Assembly (NCBI GenBank): GCA_021767525.1
Contig: JAASTF010000184.1
Coordinates: 1-6,458 of the forward strand
Direction of reading: 5' to 3'
From: Paracoccaceae bacterium
Lineage (GTDB): Bacteria; Pseudomonadota; Alphaproteobacteria; Rhodobacterales; Rhodobacteraceae
DNA: 6,458 nt
The notes beneath the pieces were generated by a model. That model was not told the DNA's origin, made no database searches, and saw only the letters and a list, made by a program, of their open reading frames with translations. This document shows, piece by piece, positions 1 through 5,617 of this stretch. A program made the position numbers and the translations under genes. The first letter of the stretch is position 1. Each line of letters opens with the position of its first letter.

Positions 1-1241
1 ACCATGCCGATCAGAACGCCCTCGGGGAAATCGATCTCGGATACCTTCTGCCCGGCAATAGGCGAGGTCGACAGAACCTCAGCCTCGATCACCTCGGCCT
101 CGGCGTCCCCGATGGAGTAGACGCCGCGCACGCGACCGTGACGGATGTGGCGCAGGATCGAGCTGACGGTGGTGGCGCGCGGGTTGATATAAGCGTCGAT
201 GCCCAGGGGGGCCATCAGGGGGACCATCGTCGGGTCATTCACAAGGACAATGGCCATCGGGCAGCCTTCGGCCTTGGCGCGCACCGCGGCCAGCATGTTG
301 GTCTTGTCATCGTCGGTGACGCACAGCACCGCGTCGGCGCGGTCGATATTGGCCTCTTTCAACAGCGCCGTATCCAGCCCGTCGCCGTTCAGAACGATGG
401 TGCGCTCCAACTGGTCGGCGGCACGTTCGGCAACGCGCCGGTTCTTTTCGATCACCTTGACGCGCACGCGGTCGGCGCGCTCTTCCAGGCGGCTGGCCAC
501 CGCAAGGCCCACATTGCCGCCGCCGATCAGCACGACGCGTTCCTGCTTTTTCGGCGATTTTCCGAACACTTCCAGCGTGCGCGGCACATCCTCGTTCACC
601 GCCACGACATAGCAATCGTCGCCGACGAACAGCTGATCGCCGGGTTCGGGCGCGAACAGCGTGCCGTCGCGGCGCACGCCCACGACGATGGCGCGCAGGG
701 TGGAAAACAGGTCGGTCAACTGGCGCAGCGGCGTGTTCACCACCGGGCAGTCATCCTCGATCGTGATGCCCAGCAGCTGCGCCTTGCCGTCATGGAACAC
801 CTCGGTGTCGAAGGCCGAGGGCGAGCCAAGCCGCTGCAACGCGGCCTCGGCCACCTCGCGCTCGGGGCTGATGACCACGTCGATGGGCATGTGATCGCGA
901 CGGTAGAGGTCGGAATAGATCGCCGTCAGGTAGGATTGCGCCCGCAGGCGCGCGATCTTGCGCGGCACCGAAAAGACCGAATGCGCCACCTGGCAGGTGA
1001 CCATGTTCACCTCGTCCGAGTGGGTGGCCGCGATCACCATGTCGGCGTCGCGCGCGCCGGCGCGATCCAGCACGTCCGGGTAGCTGGCAAAACCCGCGAT
1101 GCCCTGCACATCCAGCGCATCGGTCGCGCGGCGGATCAGGTCGGCGTTGCTGTCGACCACCGTCACGTCGTTGCGCTCGCCCGACAGGTGGCGCGCGATC
1201 TGCCAGCCGACCTGCCCTGCGCCGCAGATGATGACCTTCAT
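1..1241 (-). CDS. trkA: TrkA, K+ uptake system NAD-binding regulatory subunit (3' end cut by window edge)
   Basis: TrkA is the cytoplasmic peripheral subunit of the Trk potassium transporter; it binds NAD(H) or ATP and gates the TrkH/TrkG membrane channel. The 413 visible residues show the usual tandem RCK layout. A first Rossmann fold begins MKVIICGAGQVG (GxGxxG at residues 7-12, ribose-binding acidic residue D30) and continues through conserved stretches such as SDEVNMVTCQVAHS. A TrkA-C-like segment follows, then a second Rossmann fold with GGGNVG at 240-245 and acidic E265, and the beginning of the second TrkA-C domain. The family is about 458 residues, so roughly 45 C-terminal residues lie outside the window. 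The ATG at 1241 is chosen because it gives the canonical N-terminus and has a purine-rich AAGGGAAG upstream. In related genomes trkA often follows ntrX; here an opposing gene separates them, so trkA probably needs its own promoter. Confidence 0.96.
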   Translation of the reverse strand, partial: MKVIICGAGQVGWQIARHLSGERNDVTVVDSNADLIRRATDALDVQGIAGFASYPDVLDRAGARDADMVIAATHSDEVNMVTCQVAHSVFSVPRKIARLRAQSYLTAIYSDLYRRDHMPIDVVISPEREVAEAALQRLGSPSAFDTEVFHDGKAQLLGITIEDDCPVVNTPLRQLTDLFSTLRAIVVGVRRDGTLFAPEPGDQLFVGDDCYVVAVNEDVPRTLEVFGKSPKKQERVVLIGGGNVGLAVASRLEERADRVRVKVIEKNRRVAERAADQLERTIVLNGDGLDTALLKEANIDRADAVLCVTDDDKTNMLAAVRAKAEGCPMAIVLVNDPTMVPLMAPLGIDAYINPRATTVSSILRHIRHGRVRGVYSIGDAEAEVIEAEVLSTSPIAGQKVSEIDFPEGVLIGM

Positions 1242-1270
1242 GGCTTATTCTTCCCTTGTCTCAAGGGGTT

Positions 1271-1299
1271 TGGATGGCAGAAGCGCCCGGATCGGTCAA
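1271..1299 (-). promoter_or_regulatory. Weak candidate sigma70-type promoter for trkA
   Basis: Read on the minus strand, TTGACC (1299-1294, 5/6 match to TTGACA) is followed after 17 nt by CATCCA (1276-1271), a poor -10. The spacing and position, about 30 nt upstream of the trkA ATG, are suitable, but the -10 is weak and this is a guess from pattern only. Confidence 0.2.
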
Positions 1300-1307
1300 T
1301 TGAATTG
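1297..1307. promoter_or_regulatory. Palindrome CAA-N5-TTG, candidate NtrX operator
   Basis: CAATTGAATTG is a perfect palindrome with 5-bp arms (CAATT/AATTG) around one central G. It fits the CAA-N(3-5)-TTG type of motif that I recall being described for NtrX in Brucella and Sinorhizobium. It overlaps both predicted -35 elements of the divergent promoters, a position from which a regulator could affect both genes. Assignment to NtrX is inference, supported by ntrX lying in the same window and by a similar site upstream of ntrY. Confidence 0.4.
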
Positions 1308-1333
1308 TCATGGGCGCCGCGGTTCGGCAGACT
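1305..1333 (+). promoter_or_regulatory. Candidate sigma70-type promoter for the lipoprotein gene
   Basis: TTGTCA (1305-1310, 5/6 match to TTGACA) is separated by 17 nt from CAGACT (1328-1333, 3/6 match to TATAAT, including the conserved second A and final T). Transcription would start near 1340, giving a leader of about 20 nt that holds the Shine-Dalgarno. Confidence 0.35.
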
Positions 1334-1347
1334 GGCCCCGACGGATT

Positions 1348-1352
1348 GGAGG
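1348..1352 (+). promoter_or_regulatory. Strong Shine-Dalgarno (GGAGG) that fixes the lipoprotein start
   Basis: GGAGG lies 7 nt upstream of the ATG at 1360. It selects this Met over the far upstream start at 1099 in the same open frame, which would overlap trkA in antisense and bury the signal peptide 87 residues inside the protein. Confidence 0.8.
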
Positions 1353-1359
1353 AAAGACG

Positions 1360-1830
1360 ATGTTTCGCCCCCTTGCCCTGCTGAGCCTTGCCGCGCTGGT
1401 CGCGGCCTGCGCGCCAATGAACATCTGGTACAAGCCGGGCGCATCGGTCGCGGCGTCGCAAGACCGGCTGCTGACCTGCCGGACGGAGGCGGCGCAAAAG
1501 GTGCCGGTGAACACCCGCACCCGGCGCACCCCGATCAGCATCGTGCCAAGGCGTATCTGCGACAGCAGCGGAAATTGCAGCGTCTATTACGACCAGATCG
1601 GGGGCGACATCATCTTTTACGACGCGAACGAGGGGCTGCGCCGCGAGGTGGTGGGCCAGTGCATGCAGCGCAGCGGCTACAGCCCGGTCAGCCTGCCGCC
1701 CTGCCCGCCCGAACTGCGCGCCAACGCGCCGCAGGGCCGCACCACCGTAATGCCGCGCCTGACGCAGAACGCCTGCGTGATCCGCAACACCGACGGCACC
1801 TGGCAGATCGTGGCCCCAAAGGAAGGCTGA
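1360..1830 (+). CDS. Small predicted lipoprotein of unknown function
   Basis: The product is 156 residues. It starts MFRPLALLSLAALVAAC: a short positive N-terminus, a hydrophobic core and a lipobox V14-A15-A16-C17, so signal peptidase II cleavage before C17 and lipidation are expected. Residue +2 is Ala, consistent with outer-membrane rather than inner-membrane sorting. The mature part has six further cysteines (40, 67, 73, 101, 115, 139), including a C-x5-C pair (CDSSGNC), enough for three periplasmic disulfides. The middle resembles an Arg/Thr-rich segment (53-65) followed by a beta-type stretch (74-88). I do not recognise a named family and propose no function. The gene converges on ntrX with 21 nt between stop codons and diverges from trkA. 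Codon use is GC-rich like the neighbours, so there is no obvious sign of recent transfer. Coding status is well supported by the Shine-Dalgarno, signal peptide and position between genes. Confidence 0.88.
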   Translation: MFRPLALLSLAALVAACAPMNIWYKPGASVAASQDRLLTCRTEAAQKVPVNTRTRRTPISIVPRRICDSSGNCSVYYDQIGGDIIFYDANEGLRREVVGQCMQRSGYSPVSLPPCPPELRANAPQGRTTVMPRLTQNACVIRNTDGTWQIVAPKEG

Positions 1831-1851
1831 CCACGCCAAGGCCGGGGGCGC

Positions 1852-3258
1852 CTATGCCTCTTCGTCCTGGTTGACCTCGGCGATGCGGGCGCCGGCCTTG
1901 TTCGACGTGACGACGCCCAGGCTTTTCAGTTTGCGGTGCAGCGCGCTGCGCTCCATCCCGACGAAATTCGCCGTGCGGCTGATATTGCCGCCGAAACGGT
2001 TGATCTGCGTCAGCAGGTATTCCCGTTCGAACGCTTCGCGGGCTTCACGCAGGGGCATGGTGGCCAGGGTTCCGGAAATCACCACGCGCCCTTCCTCGCC
2101 GGGTTTGTCGTCGTCGCTGGGCAATTCGCGCGCCTCGATCGGGCCGGTGCCATCGCCCAGGATCAGCACTCGCTCGATCAGGTTTTTCAGCTGGCGCACG
2201 TTGCCGGGCCAGATCATCGTCTGCATCAGCGTCACAGCCTCGTCAGACAGAACCCGCGCGGGCAGGCCCTGGGTCTGGTGGAAACCTTCGATGAAATAGG
2301 CGGCCAGCTCGGGAATATCCTCGCGCCGCTCTTCCAGGCTGGGCACCTCGATCGGCACGACGTTCAGCCGATGATACAATTCCTGTCGAAAGTTGCCCGC
2401 GCCGATCTCGGCCTCGAGGTTGCGGTTGGTCGAGGAGATCACACGGATATCGACGCGCACCTTGTCGGTGCCGCCCACGCGGGTGAATTGCTGATCGACC
2501 AGCACGCGCAGGATTTTCGACTGGGTGCCAAGCGGCATATCCGCCACCTCGTCGAAATAGACGACACCGCCATGTGCCTGCTCCAACAGCCCAGGTTCGA
2601 TGCCGCGTTCGGGGCTTTCGCGACCGAACAAGACCTCTTCCATCCGCTCGGCATCGATGCTGGCGCATCCGACCGTCACGAAGGGCGCCGAGGCGCGGTT
2701 GGAATTGGCGTGGATATACCGCGCGGCGACTTCCTTGCCCGATCCGGCCGGGCCGGTCAGCATCACCCGCCCGTTCGACTTGGTCACCTTGTCCAGTTGG
2801 CCCACCAGCGCGCGGAAGGCCGCGCTGGAGCCGACCATCTCGGCCGCGCCGGTATCCTTGCGCCGCAGCGCGGTGTTTTCGCGCCGCAAGCGGCTGGTTT
2901 CCATCGCGCGGCGGATCACCACCAGCAACTGGTCGATGTTGAACGGCTTTTCGATGAAATCGTATGCGCCCTGCTTGATCGCGGCGACGGCGATCTCGAT
3001 GTTGCCATGCCCCGAGATGATGATGATCGGCACATCCGGGTTATCGCGCTTGACGGTTTTCAGGATGTCGATTCCGTCCATCTTGCTGTCTTTCAGCCAG
3101 ATATCCAGGATCAGCAGCGCGGGCGGCTCGGCATTGACCTCTTTCATCGCGTCATCGGAATTGCCCGCCAGCCGCGTGGTATAGCCTTCGTCCTCGAGAA
3201 TGTCTGAAATCAGCTCTCGAATATCACGCTCGTCATCGACAATCAGAATATCGCTCAT
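1852..3258 (-). CDS. ntrX: NtrX, response regulator of the NtrY-NtrX two-component system
   Basis: NtrX is the cytoplasmic DNA-binding partner of NtrY; the pair is tied to nitrogen metabolism, redox or microaerobic control and envelope or cell-cycle functions in alphaproteobacteria. The protein has 468 residues. The receiver domain (about 1-120) is complete: acidic pair D8/D9, phosphoacceptor D52 (LILDIWL), S82 and K104 (KPF). The AAA+ domain (about 140-375) has Walker A GPAGSGKE (169-176, K175), Walker B VVYFDE (D236/E237), an arginine-finger region FRQELYHRLN (290-299) and sensor II WPGNVRQ (350-356). The C-terminal Fis-type helix-turn-helix spans about 405-450 (NISRTANFVGMERSALHRKL). The GAFTGA loop that contacts sigma54 is absent: LFGRESPERGIEPGLLEQA stands in its place. 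The ATG at 3258 is chosen because it gives the standard MSDILIVDDE start and has GAGGA 5 nt upstream; an in-frame ATG at 3276 lies inside ntrY and adds six atypical residues. Confidence 0.97.
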   Translation of the reverse strand: MSDILIVDDERDIRELISDILEDEGYTTRLAGNSDDAMKEVNAEPPALLILDIWLKDSKMDGIDILKTVKRDNPDVPIIIISGHGNIEIAVAAIKQGAYDFIEKPFNIDQLLVVIRRAMETSRLRRENTALRRKDTGAAEMVGSSAAFRALVGQLDKVTKSNGRVMLTGPAGSGKEVAARYIHANSNRASAPFVTVGCASIDAERMEEVLFGRESPERGIEPGLLEQAHGGVVYFDEVADMPLGTQSKILRVLVDQQFTRVGGTDKVRVDIRVISSTNRNLEAEIGAGNFRQELYHRLNVVPIEVPSLEERREDIPELAAYFIEGFHQTQGLPARVLSDEAVTLMQTMIWPGNVRQLKNLIERVLILGDGTGPIEARELPSDDDKPGEEGRVVISGTLATMPLREAREAFEREYLLTQINRFGGNISRTANFVGMERSALHRKLKSLGVVTSNKAGARIAEVNQDEEA

Positions 3259-3268
3259 ACCGTCCTCA
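3259..3268 (-). promoter_or_regulatory. ntrY stop merged with the ntrX Shine-Dalgarno (translational coupling)
   Basis: The ntrY stop TGA (3268-3266) forms the first part of TGAGGA, the ntrX ribosome-binding site, 5 nt before the ntrX ATG at 3258. Ribosomes ending on ntrY would stop on the ntrX initiation region, which suggests coupled synthesis of kinase and regulator. Confidence 0.7.
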
Positions 3269-5518
3269 TACTGCATGTTCCGTCACCGGCGCCGGTGTCA
3301 ACGGCAGGCGGATGACCGCCATCGCGCCGCTATGCGCCCCGGGTTCAAAGGGCGGCGCGTCGTCCAGGTGCAAGGTGCCGCCATGTTCTTCGATGATCTT
3401 CTTCACGATGGGCAGGCCCAGCCCGGTGCCCTCTTCGCGGGTGGTCACGTAGGGCTCGAACAGGCGCGCGCGGTCTTCGGGCAGGCCGATGCCGTTGTCC
3501 ATGATGCGGATCTCGACCTGGTCGCCCTCGCGCTTTGCCGACACACGGATCTGCGGGCTGTAGCCGTCGGGCGCGCCCTTGGTGCGCAGGCTTTGGGTGG
3601 CCTCGCCCGCGTTCTTGATCAGATTGGTCAGGGCCTGGCCGATCATCGCGGCATCCAGCTCGGCCTCGAAGGGGTCATCGGGCAGGTCGTCGACGATTTC
3701 GACATCCGGCTGGCCGGCCTGCTGCAACAGCACGGCATCGCGCAGGATGGCCGACACGCTTTCGGGTTTGCGGTCGGGTTCGGGCATCCGTGCGAATTTC
3801 GAAAACTCGTCGACGATCCGACGCAGATCGTTGGTTTGCCGCACGATTACGTCGGTCAACTGATCCAGGCTCTGGGCTTGCTCGGGCTCCAGCTGGCGGC
3901 CAAACTTGCGCTTGATGCGTTCCGCCGACAGCTGGATGGGTGTCAGCGGGTTCTTGATCTCATGGGCGATACGGCGGGCCACGTCACCCCAGGCGGCCAT
4001 GCGCTGCGCGGCGACCAGGTTGGTCACATCGTCAAAGGCCACCACGAAACCTTCGCGTTTGCCATCGGCGTTCCGCCGCGTCGACACGCGCACCAGCAGG
4101 TTTTCCAACTGTCCGCCGCGGCTGACCTTGACCTCTTCCTGCGCTGTTTCGACCTGGCCCGCCTGCACCCGTTCGAACAGCGGGCCGAACTCGGGCACAG
4201 CCACGGCCAGCGCAAGCGATTGCTGGTCCTCGTGCCAGTCCAGCAGACGCTCGGCCGAGCGGTTGACAAAGGTGACCCGCCCCTTGGCATCGACGCCCAC
4301 AACGCCCGACGTGACCGAGCTGAGAACGGAATCGAACAGCCGCCGCCGGCGTTCGATCTGCCGGGTATTCTCCAGCAGCGCCGCGCGCTGCCCCTTCAGC
4401 TGCCGGGTCATCTGGTTGAAATAGCGGCCCAGCATGGCGATTTCGTCATCGCCCTCGTCCTCGACCACCTGCACGTCCAGATCGCCCTCGCCCACCCGTT
4501 GCGCGGCGCCGGTCAGCCGCCCCACCGGCCGGCTGAGCCGTTCGGCGAACCACAGGCCCAACAGAACCGCCGCCAGGATCAACAACAGCGCGAAGCCGAG
4601 ATACAACAGCGCGAAATCGAACAGGCGGCGGCCGCGCTCGGTTTCCTGTTGTTGGTAAAAACGCGCGGTTTCTTGGGTTTCATCCAGCAGCGCCAGCAAA
4701 TCGCCGTCCACCGTGCGGCTGACATACAAGAACCGATCTGCAAAGCCACGCAGGGGCACAAGGGCGCGAAACTCGTTATTCGGCCAATCGGGGATCAGCG
4801 CGATGCCCTCGGCGACCGCCTCTTGCATCTGGGCGGGTGCCGGCTGTTCGAAATCGAAAAGGTATGACCGCTGGCCACGCGCCTGGAGATCGCCGCTGCC
4901 GTCGATCACATAAGCCTCTTTCAATCCCCGCTGGATGCGGCTTTGGCCCTCGGTCAACACCACGCGCAGGTTGCCATCCGATGTAAAGCCCGTCAGCCGC
5001 TGCTGATCGGTGATGAAACGCGCCAGCAAAATCGCGTCGTCGCGCAGGTCGCGCCGCTCTTCTTCCTCGTAGGATTGCGCCGCCGCCAGCGACGCGCCGA
5101 CAACCTGGCGCACACGCTCGGAGAACCAGGTTTCCAGCCCGATATTGATCGTCAACATGGCGAAGATCGCCACCGTCACCGTCGGCAGAAACGCCATAAG
5201 GGCAAACACGCCGGTCAGCCGCAGATGCAGGCGCGAGCCTTCGGAATGCGCCCGCCGCGCGGCCATGAGAGCGACGACCCGTTGCAGCACCAGCGCCGCC
5301 AGCAGCAGCACATAAACCAGGTCGGCCATCAGAACCAGCCGCAACGACAAAGACGAGGCACCGCCGTCGAACGGGCCCAGCACCAGGAATGTCGCCAGCG
5401 CCAGAACTGGCCCCAGCAGGACAAGCCCTAGGGTCAGACCGTTCTGGACCCGGCGCTGCCGCCGCAGGCGGACAAGACGCTCCCATGTAGATCTGCTGTG
5501 CCGTGCCCGTGTGGTCAC
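3266..5518 (-). CDS. ntrY: NtrY, membrane sensor histidine kinase of the NtrY-NtrX system
   Basis: NtrY is an inner-membrane kinase that phosphorylates NtrX. From the chosen start the protein has 750 residues. Three N-terminal membrane segments (about 28-47, 59-80, 99-125) precede a periplasmic region (about 126-300) and a fourth segment (about 302-324), followed by HAMP (about 324-378) with RPVGRL near its start. A PAS domain (about 395-500; GVVGVDAKGRVTFVNRSAERLL at its start) is the likely cytoplasmic sensor; the Brucella NtrY PAS is reported to bind heme. The kinase core has H-box RIAHEIKNPLTPIQLS with H519, N-box NLIKNAGEA (N632/N636), G1 DNGIG (674-678), F-box FEPY (687-690) and G2 GTGLGLP (697-703); no key residue is missing. 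Start choice: GTG at 5518 has a GGGGGG run 5 nt upstream and gives a basic N-terminus. The same frame is open to a GTG at 5602, but that 28-residue extension has codon use unlike the rest and no convincing ribosome site. Confidence 0.96.
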   Translation of the reverse strand: MTTRARHSRSTWERLVRLRRQRRVQNGLTLGLVLLGPVLALATFLVLGPFDGGASSLSLRLVLMADLVYVLLLAALVLQRVVALMAARRAHSEGSRLHLRLTGVFALMAFLPTVTVAIFAMLTINIGLETWFSERVRQVVGASLAAAQSYEEEERRDLRDDAILLARFITDQQRLTGFTSDGNLRVVLTEGQSRIQRGLKEAYVIDGSGDLQARGQRSYLFDFEQPAPAQMQEAVAEGIALIPDWPNNEFRALVPLRGFADRFLYVSRTVDGDLLALLDETQETARFYQQQETERGRRLFDFALLYLGFALLLILAAVLLGLWFAERLSRPVGRLTGAAQRVGEGDLDVQVVEDEGDDEIAMLGRYFNQMTRQLKGQRAALLENTRQIERRRRLFDSVLSSVTSGVVGVDAKGRVTFVNRSAERLLDWHEDQQSLALAVAVPEFGPLFERVQAGQVETAQEEVKVSRGGQLENLLVRVSTRRNADGKREGFVVAFDDVTNLVAAQRMAAWGDVARRIAHEIKNPLTPIQLSAERIKRKFGRQLEPEQAQSLDQLTDVIVRQTNDLRRIVDEFSKFARMPEPDRKPESVSAILRDAVLLQQAGQPDVEIVDDLPDDPFEAELDAAMIGQALTNLIKNAGEATQSLRTKGAPDGYSPQIRVSAKREGDQVEIRIMDNGIGLPEDRARLFEPYVTTREEGTGLGLPIVKKIIEEHGGTLHLDDAPPFEPGAHSGAMAVIRLPLTPAPVTEHAV

Positions 5519-5528
5519 GCACGCCCCC

Positions 5529-5538
5529 CAATTGATTG
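5529..5538. promoter_or_regulatory. Palindrome CAA-N4-TTG upstream of ntrY, candidate NtrX autoregulatory site
   Basis: CAATTGATTG has perfect 4-bp arms (CAAT/ATTG) around a TG centre. It begins 10 nt upstream of the ntrY GTG and touches the G-run used as ribosome-binding site, so a protein bound here would probably repress. It shares CAATTGA and the CAA..TTG architecture with the site at 1297-1307. Attribution to NtrX is inference from the recalled motif and from autoregulation of ntrYX reported in Brucella. Confidence 0.42.
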
Positions 5539-5552
5539 CGGCTTTGCGCCGC
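5538..5552. repeat. Short GC-rich inverted repeat in the ntrY leader
   Basis: GCGGC (5538-5542) and GCCGC (5548-5552) form a 5-bp stem with a 5-nt loop. It directly abuts the CAA-N4-TTG palindrome. It lacks a T-run, so it is not a convincing terminator; it might fold in the ntrY leader mRNA, but a stem this short can arise by chance in GC-rich DNA. Confidence 0.25.
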
Positions 5553-5617
5553 CACACCGCTACATTTGGCGCAGGATACAGGCAATGCGGCCAGAATACC
5601 ACGCATATGTTGCGGTT

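Larger units (their letters stand above)
1242..1359. promoter_or_regulatory. Divergent intergenic region between trkA and the lipoprotein gene
   Basis: This 118-nt stretch separates two divergently transcribed starts and must carry the plus-strand gene's promoter and probably that of trkA. Its middle is AT-rich against a GC-rich background and contains the palindrome at 1297-1307. Candidate -35 elements for both directions overlap that palindrome. No open frame with convincing codon use was seen here. Confidence 0.6.
5519..5617 (-). promoter_or_regulatory. Intergenic gap ntrC-ntrY, possible ntrYX promoter region
   Basis: This 99-nt gap is visibly richer in A+T than the flanking genes. On the minus strand TATCCT (5578-5573), preceded by TG, resembles an extended -10 without a good -35. 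No hairpin with a T-run that would terminate ntrC transcription was found. The gap also holds a CAA-N4-TTG palindrome and a short hairpin listed separately. An internal promoter for ntrYX is plausible, but readthrough from ntrC is equally possible. Confidence 0.4.

Noticed and set aside
1099..1359. Extended N-terminus for the lipoprotein gene
   Set aside because: It would overlap trkA in antisense by about 140 nt and put 87 residues in front of a clear lipoprotein signal peptide; the GGAGG at 1348-1352 supports the start at 1360.
1839..1853. Hairpin as an intrinsic terminator between the lipoprotein gene and ntrX
   Set aside because: The stem is only 4 bp with a 7-nt loop and no following T-run on either strand.
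138..1874. Long plus-strand open frame of 578 codons antisense to trkA
   Set aside because: It lies opposite the well-supported trkA and crosses the lipoprotein gene in another frame. Its product is Arg/His/Gly/Ala-rich low-complexity sequence with no recognisable domain, typical of the antisense frame of a GC-rich gene.
1936..3207. Plus-strand open frame of 423 codons antisense to ntrX
   Set aside because: It is a shadow of ntrX, rich in Gln/His/Arg/Asp, without domain motifs or a convincing ribosome-binding site.
3259..3276. Upstream ATG for ntrX at 3276
   Set aside because: It adds six residues not typical of receiver domains and lies within ntrY; the ATG at 3258 has the better ribosome-binding site and standard N-terminus.
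4213..4222. CAA-N4-TTG string inside ntrY as another NtrX site
   Set aside because: It is within coding sequence, lacks extended palindromic arms and is expected by chance; kept only as a measure of background.
3200..4867. Plus-strand open frame of 555 codons antisense to ntrY
   Set aside because: It is fully explained by lack of stops opposite a GC-rich coding frame; ntrY on the other strand has every kinase motif in order.
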